Origin: Halorubrum sp.
Lineage (GTDB): Archaea > Halobacteriota > Halobacteria > Halobacteriales > Haloferacaceae
NCBI GenBank assembly: GCA_028275105.1
Contig: JAQCNI010000090.1
Span: forward strand, 1-39,080
Direction: 5' to 3'
Length of the DNA: 39,080 nucleotides
The notes under the pieces are model-generated. The model was given only the letters and a program-made list of their open reading frames with translations, was not told where the DNA came from and did no database searches. Numbering within the stretch: position 1 is the first letter of the stretch; every line of letters starts with the position of its first letter. The position numbers and the translations under genes were made by a program. Shown here one piece after another: positions 31,669 to 39,080 of this stretch.

Positions 31669-32646
31669 TCACGTCCACCGATCCAGGCCCGTCTGGACTT
31701 GGGCCTCGCGGATCCGCTCGAAACCGCGGTCGACCTCCTCCGTGTCGACGCCCCACTCGTCGACGACGTAGGCGCGCGCGGCGTCGACGTCCGGGTCGAC
31801 GTCGGCGTCGAACGGCGCATCCGACACCGGCGGATCGGCGAAGAGTTCGCGGACTGCCTCGGCGTTCGGGATCGACGCGTCGCGGGCCGCAAGCACTCCC
31901 CACAGGTCGCCGTGTTCCCGGACCGCCGAGACGGCCGTCTTCGGCCCGACCCCGTGGACTCCCTCGTTGAAATCGGTGCCGCACAGCATGGCGACGTCGA
32001 CGAGTCGCTCGCGGTCGAGTTCGAGGTCCGTGAGCGTCGCCTCGAGGTCCATCAGTTCCGGATCGCCCTTGCTCGTTAGCTGGCGGAGGGTCGTGGGGGC
32101 ACCGAACAGCAGCGTGTCGTAGTCCTCGCTGCCGGCGTGGTCGACCGTCCCCGTTGCGGCCATGTGGGCACACTGCGCTTCGCCCTCGGCGGGCGCCTCC
32201 ACGACCGGCACGTCGAGCAGGTCGAACAGCTCCCGGGTCGTTCGCTGAATCGTGTCCGTGAGCCGCTGGGTGCGCGCCGAAAGCCGGGCGGCCTCGACGG
32301 CGTCACCCCGTTCCTCGGCCGCCGCCCGGCGCTCCTCGGCGCGCTCGCGGTTCGCCCGCCGGTCGGCCACCTCGTCGGCCTTCAGGTCGGTCATCTCCCC
32401 GTCGAACACCATCACCGGGATCAGGTCGTGTTCGAAGAACTTCGGCAGTCCCTGTACGACCCCTATCAGGTTCGCCACCTCCGTGCCGTCGGCGGTCGTG
32501 TACGCGGCGTCCGCGGTCCACTTCACGGTCGTCGTGAGGTAGCGATACAGCCAGTTGTGGGCGTCGACGGCGACGACGCTCTCCTCCAACTCCTCGAAGG
32601 GGACGTCCCGTATCGACGCGAGGTCGCGTAGGGCCGCGTTTCCCAT
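31669..32646 (-). CDS. fen: Flap endonuclease 1 (FEN1)
   Basis: This 325-aa structure-specific nuclease removes 5' flaps in lagging-strand maturation and base-excision repair. The N and I nuclease regions carry the metal ligands, for example D28 (VAVDAHNW), D82 (VFDGEMTD), the glutamates in [14 protein letters not shown], the aspartates in [11 protein letters not shown] and D in [17 protein letters not shown], which leads into the helix-turn-helix. The C-terminus QTGLDRWT fits a PCNA-interacting (PIP) box, although the last aromatic residue is Thr. The ATG at 32646 is the conserved [10 protein letters not shown] start, with CGTTTAAGACG about 29 nt upstream. The open frame further upstream overlaps the next gene in antisense. 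Confidence 0.96.
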   Translation of the reverse strand: MGNAALRDLASIRDVPFEELEESVVAVDAHNWLYRYLTTTVKWTADAAYTTADGTEVANLIGVVQGLPKFFEHDLIPVMVFDGEMTDLKADEVADRRANRERAEERRAAAEERGDAVEAARLSARTQRLTDTIQRTTRELFDLLDVPVVEAPAEGEAQCAHMAATGTVDHAGSEDYDTLLFGAPTTLRQLTSKGDPELMDLEATLTDLELDRERLVDVAMLCGTDFNEGVHGVGPKTAVSAVREHGDLWGVLAARDASIPNAEAVRELFADPPVSDAPFDADVDPDVDAARAYVVDEWGVDTEEVDRGFERIREAQVQTGLDRWT

Positions 32647-32669
32647 TACACCCGTCCGAACGGGCCCGG

Positions 32670-32680
32670 ACGTCTTAAAC
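32670..32680 (-). promoter_or_regulatory. TATA box of fen
   Basis: On the minus strand GTTTAAGACGT is centred about 29 nt before the ATG at 32646. This predicts a leaderless mRNA. Confidence 0.65.
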
Positions 32681-32716
32681 GGTCGAGACCGGTCACACTC
32701 CCGTCGGGGCGATCGG

Positions 32717-33481
32717 TCACGCTTCGCCGTCGCCCATGTCGGTGTAGATGGCGGAACCACCCGATCCGTCGTTGTAAACGGCGTTCTGGAGGAGGAACTC
32801 CCGGGTACCATCGGTCGTGCGCCGAACGACTTCCTCCGACTCGAGGCTTCTCCCGGCTTGGACGCGCTGATTGATCCGCGATGCGCCCTCATCCCGTCCC
32901 GGCGGGACGATGTGGGCGTCGAGGGAACTGCCGACGATCTTCGGCGCCTCGTAGCCGAACACGTCCTCGAAGGCCGGATTGACCCGCTTGACGATCGGAG
33001 CGTCGCTCTCGTACTCGACCTCCACGGTCGGTTGGCTCAGCCGCTCGAACAGGAGCCGGAACCGCCGGCGCTCCTCCTGAAGTTGATCCTCGGCACGAGC
33101 CTGTGCGACGGCGTTCGTCACGCGGTTGGCCAGAACGGTGTACTGATGCGTGCCGGACCCCTTCTGGAGATAGTCGGTGACGCCGGCCGAGATGGCCTCA
33201 CTGGCGACTTCCTCGCTGCCTTTTCGGGTGAAGAGGATGAACGGCAGTTCCGGGTGATCCTCGCGAACGGCTCGGAGGAACTCGACCCCGTTCATTTTCG
33301 GCATATCGTAATCCGAGACGATACAGTCGGGCGGGCGCTCCTCGATCACGGCCGACCCCCCATCCGGACCCGTCGCCGTCTCGGCGGCGAATCGGCCGTT
33401 CCTGCGCTCGAGATACGTGGCGGTCAGATCCGCGAAATCCGGCTCGTCGTCGACACAGAGGACGCGGATCGGATTTGACAT
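32717..33481 (-). CDS. Response-regulator receiver domain fused to a PAS domain
   Basis: This 254-aa protein has a receiver domain (residues 5-120) with acidic pocket D11-D12, phosphoacceptor D57 in [13 protein letters not shown]85 and K107. A PAS domain (about 132-250) follows, joined by a short coiled linker ([20 protein letters not shown]). There is no kinase or DNA-binding output, so signals must pass by protein contact. Many haloarchaeal receiver-PAS proteins continue into HisKA/HATPase modules, and this one ends right after the PAS. The ATG at 33481 is followed by the typical [19 protein letters not shown]. An AT-rich stretch (ACAAAAATAATTG) 25-40 nt upstream holds the promoter. It is divergent from the ferredoxin gene. 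Confidence 0.92.
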   Translation of the reverse strand: MSNPIRVLCVDDEPDFADLTATYLERRNGRFAAETATGPDGGSAVIEERPPDCIVSDYDMPKMNGVEFLRAVREDHPELPFILFTRKGSEEVASEAISAGVTDYLQKGSGTHQYTVLANRVTNAVAQARAEDQLQEERRRFRLLFERLSQPTVEVEYESDAPIVKRVNPAFEDVFGYEAPKIVGSSLDAHIVPPGRDEGASRINQRVQAGRSLESEEVVRRTTDGTREFLLQNAVYNDGSGGSAIYTDMGDGEA

Positions 33482-33582
33482 GGTCCATCATGGCAACGGC
33501 ATCAATTATTTTTGTGGTAACGATGGTTCGACGGACCAATCGGATAAATTACACAAACACCGGCATGCTCGACGCGTTGTGG

Positions 33583-33598
33583 GACGTTTATATACGTC
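33583..33598 (+). promoter_or_regulatory. TATA box inside a palindrome before the J-domain ferredoxin gene
   Basis: GACGTTTATATACGTC at 33583-33598 contains the TATA box TTTATATA flanked by 5-bp inverted arms (GACGT/ACGTC). It is centred 27 nt before ATG 33618, giving a leaderless transcript. The symmetric arms could be a protein-binding site or chance. Confidence 0.65.
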
Positions 33599-33617
33599 GA
33601 TCGGCTAACACAAGCGA

Positions 33618-34289
33618 ATGGTATCGCCGTTCGACGTGTTGGACATCGAGGACGACGCGACCGAGGCCGACGTCGAACGCGCGTATCGCGAACGGGTCAA
33701 GCAGGCACATCCCGACACCGGCGGGTCGATCGAGGAGTTCCAACTGGTCAGGCGGGCCTACCGGGAACTCACGGAGGCCGACTGGGGCGCGAACGGGGCC
33801 GGCGGGGCGAACGACGACGGTGGGCCCGCCCCGGCCGACATCGACCTCGACGACGGCGAGGGAACCGGACCGATCCGCGTCGAGTTCCTCGATTACGAGG
33901 CGGTCGCCGACCGCGGGTGGGAAATCGACGACGACGATCTGTTCGCGAAGGCGGCCGCGGCCGACCTCCCGAACGCGGACTACGGCCGCCTCCTCGTCGA
34001 GCCCGACGAGAGCCTGCTGGAGGCCGCCGAGAACCGCGGCTTCTCGTGGCCGTTCTCCTGCCGTGGCGGCGCGTGTGCGAACTGCGCCGTCTACCTCGTT
34101 GCGGGCGAGCTCTCACAGCCCGCGAATCACATCCTCTTGGATGCGCACGCCGAACGCGGCTTCCGGCTCTCGTGCAACGGCTACCCGCTCTCGGACGAGC
34201 TGAAGGTCGTGTTCAACGTCAAACACCTTCCGGAACTCGACGAACTCAGGCTCCCGCCGGGGCCGTTCCGGCGGATGCGAACGGATTGA
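33618..34289 (+). CDS. J-domain plus [2Fe-2S] ferredoxin fusion protein
   Basis: This 223-aa protein has an N-terminal DnaJ-like J domain (residues 3-55) with the HPD motif at 31-33 (KQAHPDTGGS). An acidic linker follows, then a plant-type ferredoxin domain (about 85-210). The cluster ligands are C148, C153, C156 (CRGGACANC) and C186 (LSCNGYP), the C-x4-C-x2-C...C pattern. An acidic insertion precedes the cluster region, as in halophilic ferredoxins. The product is a soluble electron carrier. The J domain implies a contact with DnaK/Hsp70, perhaps for cluster assembly or delivery, which is inference. Similar fusions are, from memory, present in other haloarchaea. It has its own promoter. Confidence 0.92.
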   Translation: MVSPFDVLDIEDDATEADVERAYRERVKQAHPDTGGSIEEFQLVRRAYRELTEADWGANGAGGANDDGGPAPADIDLDDGEGTGPIRVEFLDYEAVADRGWEIDDDDLFAKAAAADLPNADYGRLLVEPDESLLEAAENRGFSWPFSCRGGACANCAVYLVAGELSQPANHILLDAHAERGFRLSCNGYPLSDELKVVFNVKHLPELDELRLPPGPFRRMRTD

Positions 34290-34367
34290 CCGGGAGGAAC
34301 GTCACACGGTATCGGACGGCGCGAGGAACGGGCGCAGTCGGAGTCCCGCCGTGGCGCAATTTCAGGG

Positions 34368-36611
34368 TCAGAACTGCTCGGCGACCGCGGCGACGACGGC
34401 GTCCTCGACGGCGTCGCGCTCGCCCGAGAGGAACCCGATCTTTCCCTCCCGGAGTCCGGCGGTCGAGACGTCCGCGGTCGGGGCGATCTCGGCGGCGCGT
34501 TCGGCGATTTCCCCGACCGAGAGGTCCGTACTTCCCCGCACGTACAGCTCGTCGGTGCCGATCCCGACCGTGGCGAACGGGTTCCCGTTCGCGTGTCGCC
34601 GGTGGAGGTCGTCGAGCAGCAGCGGGGTGGGCGGGAAGTCGTACCGGTGGGTGTACTCGTCGGTGTCGAGGAGTGCGAACTCGACGCCCCCGACCGCCTC
34701 GGTGACGACGTTGGCGGTCGCGGTCTCGACCTCCGTCTCGAGCTTCTCGCGGAACTGCTCGGAGACGTGTGCCGCGAGGTCGCCGCCGTCATCGAACAGC
34801 AGGTCCGTGATAAGTTCGCGTTTGTCCTGATACGACTGGTAGTACGCCTCCAGCGCCACGGCCTCGCGAAGTTCAGCGATCCGTTCGCGGTCGTAGTCGG
34901 CCTCCCGCGCGAGGTCGACGTAGCGGTCCGGGGTGTCGGTCCAGTAGCTCACGGCGGGCAGGTGGGCGAGGTCGTCCCGGACCGCGGCGTTGACCGCGGA
35001 CGCGAGGGAGGCGGCGAGCGTGCCCGTCGACAGGTCGTTGTCGACCGGCTCCAGTTCGGGTGAGACGAGCGTATCGACCCGGTCGCGGGTCTCGGAGTCC
35101 GCGACCGCGGCATCGACGACGACCGCCTCCACGCCGTACACGGAGAGTAGTTCGATCCCGTCGGCGGACTCGGTAGTCGACCCGGTCCCGGCGAGCAACA
35201 GTAGCGGGAGCTTCTCGTCGTGACGGTCGCGGTCCTGAAGCATCCGGGTGGCGTCGTTCGTCGCCGCGTCCATCCCGTACACCGGGTCGTCGAGCGGCCG
35301 CCGGGTGAAGTAATGGTACTCGGCGTCGCTCTTCGCGTGCTCGTCGCGGATCAGCGGGAGTACGGCGCGTTCGACGGCGGCCCCGGCGACGTACCCGTCG
35401 GCGGTGGCCGGGTGCCGCACGACGATCGGTCGCGACTCGAGAACCGCCCGGCGGATCGCCTCGGCCGCGTCCAACAACCCCTCGCCGAGTTCGGCGACGG
35501 CTCCGTCGCCCGCGAGCGGCTGAAGCCCGTCCGGACGGGCCTTCTCGGTGAGCGCCTCGGCGAGTCGCCGGCGGACCGTCTCCGCCTCCGCCCCGTCGAG
35601 CACGGCCAGGGCCTCGGTTTCGACTTGAATATCCCCCTGGCGACGTTCGACCTCGCCGTCGATCCGGATCGCGTCGCCGACCTCGACCTCGGGGTAGGCG
35701 CGGACGCCGGGCTCGACGAACGCGGCGACGTCGACGACGCCGCTCTCGTCGCGGACCTCGAAGACGGTCGGTCCGCCGGTCTGTCGCGCGCTAACGACCT
35801 CGCCCTCGAGGCGGACGGTGTCACCGACCGCGTTCGGGAGGGTTTCGACGGCGACGCGCTCGATTTCCGCGTCGTCGGGGGTCGATTCGACGTCGTCGGC
35901 CGCGTCCGGTTCGCTTTCGACGGCCGACTCGCTTCCATCGTCGACGGCCGAAAAGTTCCTCTCGACGCTGGAGGGGTCCTCGTCGGCCGCGGATCCCTCG
36001 TCGTCACCCGCCGCCGTGTCCCCGTTCCCGACCGCAGTCGGCTCGTCGGCGGCGGCGTCCGCGTCCGTTGCCGCCCGCGACGGCTCCGTTTCGGCAGCGT
36101 CGTCGGGTCCGGCGTCCGTGTCGAACGCGTCATCGGTTTCGGGCTCGTCGTCAACTTCGGACGCGTCGTCCGTCTCGTCAACTTCGGACGCGTCGTTCGC
36201 GTCGTCGGCCGAACCGTCGTCCTCTCCCTCCGGGAGATGCTCGCTCTCGCCGTCCTGCACGAGCGCGCCGCGGAACTCGCGGTCGGCTTGTCGGATCGAC
36301 CACGCGAGGTCGATGTTGCCGTTGTCCCGGACCCCCTTCACTTGGATGAACACGTCGTCGCCCGGCTCCCCGTCGAGGCTGTCGAGCCGCCGGTCGAGCT
36401 CGGACCGGTGAAGCAGGCCGGTGACGCCCGGGGCGAGGTCGATGAACACGCCGAACTCGGCGTAGCCGTCGACGACCCCGTGGTAGAAACGGTCCGGTAC
36501 GAGTTGGTCCGGGGAGTTCCCCCGGAAGTCGAACACGACGTCCTCCTGATGGGAGTCACAGATTCGACCGCCATCGCCGACGTCGGTGCCACAGATGATA
36601 CAGGATCCCAT
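34368..36611 (-). CDS. S1/OB-fold and DHH-like nucleic-acid-binding protein with degenerate catalytic motifs
   Basis: This 747-aa protein has four parts. A zinc-knuckle-like N-terminus holds C4, C7, C18 and H21. An S1 RNA-binding domain spans about residues 38-112 (RFYHGVVDGYAEFGVFIDLA). A very acidic linker of about 125 residues contains a DDASEVDE repeat. An OB fold (about 262-338) is followed by a RecJ/DHH-like module (about 395-747). The DHH motifs are eroded: VVRHPATADGYVAG (397-410) replaces the D-x-D-x-DG motif, and VVVDAAVAD (497-505) replaces the DHH triad, so nuclease activity is doubtful. The ATG at 36611 follows GTTTTAGGAGGG. A structural role like Cdc45 in replication or repair is conceivable. 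Confidence 0.88.
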   Translation of the reverse strand: MGSCIICGTDVGDGGRICDSHQEDVVFDFRGNSPDQLVPDRFYHGVVDGYAEFGVFIDLAPGVTGLLHRSELDRRLDSLDGEPGDDVFIQVKGVRDNGNIDLAWSIRQADREFRGALVQDGESEHLPEGEDDGSADDANDASEVDETDDASEVDDEPETDDAFDTDAGPDDAAETEPSRAATDADAAADEPTAVGNGDTAAGDDEGSAADEDPSSVERNFSAVDDGSESAVESEPDAADDVESTPDDAEIERVAVETLPNAVGDTVRLEGEVVSARQTGGPTVFEVRDESGVVDVAAFVEPGVRAYPEVEVGDAIRIDGEVERRQGDIQVETEALAVLDGAEAETVRRRLAEALTEKARPDGLQPLAGDGAVAELGEGLLDAAEAIRRAVLESRPIVVRHPATADGYVAGAAVERAVLPLIRDEHAKSDAEYHYFTRRPLDDPVYGMDAATNDATRMLQDRDRHDEKLPLLLLAGTGSTTESADGIELLSVYGVEAVVVDAAVADSETRDRVDTLVSPELEPVDNDLSTGTLAASLASAVNAAVRDDLAHLPAVSYWTDTPDRYVDLAREADYDRERIAELREAVALEAYYQSYQDKRELITDLLFDDGGDLAAHVSEQFREKLETEVETATANVVTEAVGGVEFALLDTDEYTHRYDFPPTPLLLDDLHRRHANGNPFATVGIGTDELYVRGSTDLSVGEIAERAAEIAPTADVSTAGLREGKIGFLSGERDAVEDAVVAAVAEQF

Positions 36612-36748
36612 TTGAGTACACAGAGTGCCTCCCTCCTAAAACGGTTGTCGAAAGCCGGCTGGGACGCGTTCGACGGCCGACCGCTCGTGGGACCGAATTC
36701 GGCGTCGACGCTCGATGGCGATTCGGCGGTGACCCGATATCGAGACGG

Positions 36749-37510
36749 CTACCCGCCGAAAAGCGTTCGGACCGCGGCGACGACACGGTATCCGACCCCG
36801 TACCCGGCCAGCGCCGGCGGAGTCCCGGCAATCAGCGTCCGGATCGGGGTCGTCCCGTGGACCGTGCGGAGCCCGACCAACAGCAACAGCGCCGCGTACG
36901 CCCCACACCCGATCCGGAGCGCCGGGATCGGCGGCCCCGCGAGCGCCATCGGGGCACTCGCGTACGCGACGACTTGGACCGTCTCGCTCACGCCGCCCCG
37001 ATCCCGGAGGGTAAACCGTCCGTGGATCCCGAACCCGGCGACGAGCAGGGCTCCCGCCGCGACGCCGGCGACCAGTCGGCCCCCGAGCGGGGTCGCCAAC
37101 GCCGCCACGACGAGCGCGGCGACGGCCGCCGACGCCACGCCCCAGTCGCGAAGCGAAACCCGTTCGACTGGCTCGAGGCTGGCGACGATCAGGGAGACCG
37201 TCGCGACAGCGGCGGTCAGGTGAAGCCCGACGGGAGCCGCCAGCGCGGTCACGAGGAGCACGACGACGGCCGCCGACAACGCGGTCGAGTCGGCGATCCC
37301 GGGAACGACTCCGGGGTCCGTCACGACCCACCCGAGGACGAACGCCGCGGCGACGGCTGCGGCGAACGTCAACCCCGGCGCCTGATCCCCGGGGCCCACT
37401 CCGGTACGGAAAAACCGTCGCGGGCGGCCGAGCACGGTTGCCCACGCGCGAGCCAGTCCCCGGGGACCGCGGGCACGTCCACCCGCGCGTTCCGTCGTCT
37501 CGGTGGTCAC
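36749..37510 (-). CDS. Yip1-like multipass membrane protein
   Basis: This 253-aa hydrophobic protein has five to six membrane helices after a basic N-terminus (RARGPRGLARAWATVLGRPR). The region ARAWATVLGRPRRFFRTGVG followed by helices and VVAYASAPMALAGPPIPALR fits haloarchaeal Yip1-domain proteins. Function is unknown. The start is GTG 37510, with GGTTATTCC about 26 nt upstream. The open frame up to 37591 is not supported. It lies 137 bp upstream of the S1/DHH-like gene on the same strand. Confidence 0.82.
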   Translation of the reverse strand: MTTETTERAGGRARGPRGLARAWATVLGRPRRFFRTGVGPGDQAPGLTFAAAVAAAFVLGWVVTDPGVVPGIADSTALSAAVVVLLVTALAAPVGLHLTAAVATVSLIVASLEPVERVSLRDWGVASAAVAALVVAALATPLGGRLVAGVAAGALLVAGFGIHGRFTLRDRGGVSETVQVVAYASAPMALAGPPIPALRIGCGAYAALLLLVGLRTVHGTTPIRTLIAGTPPALAGYGVGYRVVAAVRTLFGG

Positions 37511-37595
37511 GATCCGGGATACGAACGCACGGAATAACCGGGTTCCGGTTCGCGTCGCCCCGACGCTCGATGGCCGCGTTCCACCGGCCAACCGG

Positions 37596-37733
37596 TCACT
37601 CGACGGTCACCCGCTCCCCACGCTCGTCGGACTGCTCGATCGCGTCGAGGACCGTCTGGACCTCGTACTCATGAGGATGCCACATATACAGAAGGAGTCT
37701 CAATCTGCCGGAAACAAGTAGTGAATTCGACAT
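37596..37733 (-). pseudogene. C-terminal remnant of a Gfo/Idh/MocA oxidoreductase gene
   Basis: On the minus strand a 45-codon frame begins at ATG 37733 and ends at 37596. Its last 29 codons, starting MWHPHEYEV and continuing VQTVLDAIEQSDERGERVTVE, resemble the end of the Gfo/Idh/MocA protein at 17857 (VQRVIDAIYRSSASNRAVRLD). The first 16 codons (MSNSLLVSGRLRLLLY) do not fit that family. The rest of the gene is missing. It was probably lost when mobile DNA entered to the right. Expression of a short hybrid peptide cannot be excluded. Confidence 0.45.
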
Positions 37734-37855
37734 TCGTTCACCTCACTGCGACAGCCGTTGGCGTCTTTGCCTCGTTTCGGTGTCTTTCTGGCGTGAGGCC
37801 GTACTTTCGCTGCTACGGGTACTGATAGAGTGGACAACTAGCGAGTGTATCAGGT

Positions 37856-38898
37856 GGCTCTTACATAACTCAGCGAAACACGTTCACTGTAAAGCAGTGA
37901 ATAAGCCCGCTCAACGGTACTCCGGCGAGGTTTAGCGTCCGTACGAACCCGTAGGTTCGGACAGACTGCTCTAATCCCGACTTCGAGAGGCCGCGGAACT
38001 TCTACAGCCACGGATTCACAAGTGACCAGAGGCATTCGACTTGGTTGACGTGAACGCCTTCATCAGTGACAAACTCTTCGGAGTGTGGAACGACTTTCTC
38101 ATTGTCATAGACGAGTGGCGCGTACCCGCGCCACCCGTCGTGCCACAATTCATCAATCTTCCCTGAGAGGATCTCTACCTCGTCAAGCGTCTGTCTCAGC
38201 TCGTCAGGTTTCGCACCACGTTCCGCACGAATCACGCGAAGCGTGTCTCGACAAGCTCCAACAAGCGTCATTGTATCGCCTGGTGCGCCTTCCCACCGAG
38301 ACCGACCGGGATCACTATCGCCGCCGCGGGAAAGACCGTCCCGCGGCGGCATCTGTCCCTTGAAGCCAGAACACTTCTGACCAGTCTCGTCGATCTGGGT
38401 TGGACTGTCTCCATTTTCTTGGAGATGTGTCCAGACGAGGTGGAAGCCGCTCTCGAATGCGGCTTCCACCTCGCGGATAGTTGTGTGGACAGTATCGTAA
38501 ACTGCCTCGAAGAGCTGAGCAACTTGGTTGATGCTGAGTAGCGTATCTGCGTAGAGTACGAAGGCAATGATAATCTCTCCAGGCGTGAGTGTTCGTCCTT
38601 CGAAGGGTGTGTTGCGGGTGTAGGTGAACGTATATCGGCAGTTAGAACACCACAGTCGGGGACTGCTGTCCCCGGCGTTGATGGTGGTTTCGCCGCAATT
38701 AGGACAAGGTGCTTCTTCCCAAGCGTGCTTACAGCGCCGCTCGATCTCGGCATCGAGCGGCTCTGGCCGCAACACTATTGATGTGAGCTCAACAAGTTGC
38801 TGAAGCATCCCGCCGAATGCCGTTTGGTTGTTCACACACAGACGCATTCAGCGGGATGCCATGATACTCACGCTGTTTCACTGCGTTCGGTAAGAGCC
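37856..38898 (-). mobile_element. IS1595-family (ISH4-like) insertion sequence
   Basis: The element of 1043 bp has imperfect terminal inverted repeats: GGCTCTTACATAACTCAGCG at 37856, and the reverse complement of the right end reads GGCTCTTACCGAACGCAGTG. They agree at 21 of 25 positions when continued to GAAACA. Inside is one transposase gene on the minus strand. The size and transposase type suit the ISH4 subgroup of IS1595. The flanking octamers TATCAGGT and TCCGATGT differ, so no target duplication is visible. GC content is well below that of the surrounding chromosome. Confidence 0.8.
37870..38847 (-). pseudogene. IS1595-family transposase with an internal amber codon
   Basis: The frame from ATG 38847 encodes 281 aa, then TAG at 38002-38004, then 43 more codons in the same frame to TGA at 37870. 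An N-terminal zinc ribbon (CPNCGETTINAG and LWCSNCRYTF) is followed by the ISXO2-like DDE domain with QIDETGQKCSGFKGQ, WHDGWRGYAPL and HVNQVECLWSLVNPWL. Codons after the stop (KFRGLSKSGLEQ, then RTYGFVRTLNLAG) are normal family sequence. A single substitution therefore broke an otherwise intact gene. The catalytic acidic residues lie before the stop, so a truncated but inactive or partly active protein might be made. Confidence 0.85.
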
Positions 38899-39080
38899 TC
38901 CGATGTTTGAGTACCGAGGTGTTGGCCCGAAATTGAATCGTCTGCTTTCAGATTATACCGATAGAGCGTAGATACTGGCCAAAATATCCATGTCAATATT
39001 TCAATCACGACGCTGTCTTGCGTTCAACACGGCATTTTCTGAAACTCGCATTGTGGCCATTCTGTTTGCTGGTCAACTAC
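38899..39080. other. Low-GC flank right of the IS, no gene recognised
   Basis: This AT-richer sequence has no supported coding region up to the window edge. A short minus-strand frame (MATMRVSENAVLNARQRRD) is too small to interpret. The base composition suggests more mobile or horizontally acquired DNA continues beyond the window. Confidence 0.5.

Noticed and set aside
35220-37223. Long open frame (667 codons) on the plus strand
   Set aside because: It lies antisense to the S1/DHH-like gene and the Yip1-like gene, and the sense proteins have clear domains and starts.
38002-38004. Amber codon as a pyrrolysine codon
   Set aside because: Pyrrolysine is not expected in haloarchaea or in transposases, and a nonsense mutation is simpler.

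Overview
The window is a piece of a haloarchaeal (class Halobacteria) chromosome. Base composition is very GC-rich, except for the last 1.4 kb. The encoded proteins are strongly acidic. Many genes have an archaeal TATA box 25-30 nt before the start codon, the layout of leaderless transcripts. Marker genes agree: a CetZ1-type tubulin homologue, a SAMP/MoaD-type ubiquitin-like protein, F420 (CofC, CofG) biosynthesis, a Zn-type adenylate kinase with a DUF106 membrane protein next to it, archaeal FEN1, an XPB/Rad25-like helicase, and a tRNA intron with a bulge-helix-bulge splice motif. The family Haloferacaceae (for example Halorubrum) is plausible, but the genus cannot be proven from the sequence alone.

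Layout. 1-5000 (+): the 3' part of gcvPA, then gcvPB, a small metallophosphoesterase and an aldehyde:ferredoxin oxidoreductase. 5034-7414 (-): a DUF5806-like protein and a PAS-GAF histidine kinase whose last codons appear frameshifted at a G run. 7526-10150 (+): UspA, GNAT, adenylate kinase and DUF106. 10165-10274: a 110-bp element bounded by 16-bp perfect inverted repeats. 10293-11552 (-): DHH phosphoesterase. 11780-19196 (+): a conserved hypothetical, an XPB-like helicase, an acetolactate-synthase-like TPP enzyme, a Gfo/Idh/MocA oxidoreductase and a DUF418 membrane protein. 19227-22820 (-): a hypothetical gene coupled to a MoaD/SAMP fusion gene, a CopD-like membrane protein, a small hypothetical, and an AbrB-PhoU regulator followed by tandem repeats. 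23187-23297 (+): tRNA-Glu(TTC) with a 36-nt intron. 23319-24795 (-): thiE-thiM. 24951-26402 (+): MATE exporter. 26405-32646 (-): MscS, cofG, cofC, cetZ1, an NDUFA9-like epimerase and fen1. 32717-33481 (-): receiver-PAS protein. 33618-34289 (+): J-domain/[2Fe-2S] ferredoxin. 34368-37510 (-): a large S1/OB/DHH-like protein with degenerate catalytic motifs and a Yip1-like membrane protein. 37596-39080: a low-GC mobile patch with an oxidoreductase remnant and an IS1595-family (ISH4-like) element whose transposase carries an amber codon.

Most genes are core housekeeping: glycine cleavage, nucleotide and cofactor synthesis (thiamine, F420), DNA repair, cell shape and signalling. I did not find a defence island or a CRISPR array. 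The most unusual signals are the intron in tRNA-Glu(TTC), the 110-bp inverted-repeat element at a point where gene order seems to break, the SAMP-like protein fused through a pentapeptide-repeat linker to a second domain that also ends in Gly-Gly, the DHH-fold protein that has lost the DHH motif (Cdc45-like in principle), and the histidine kinase frameshift.
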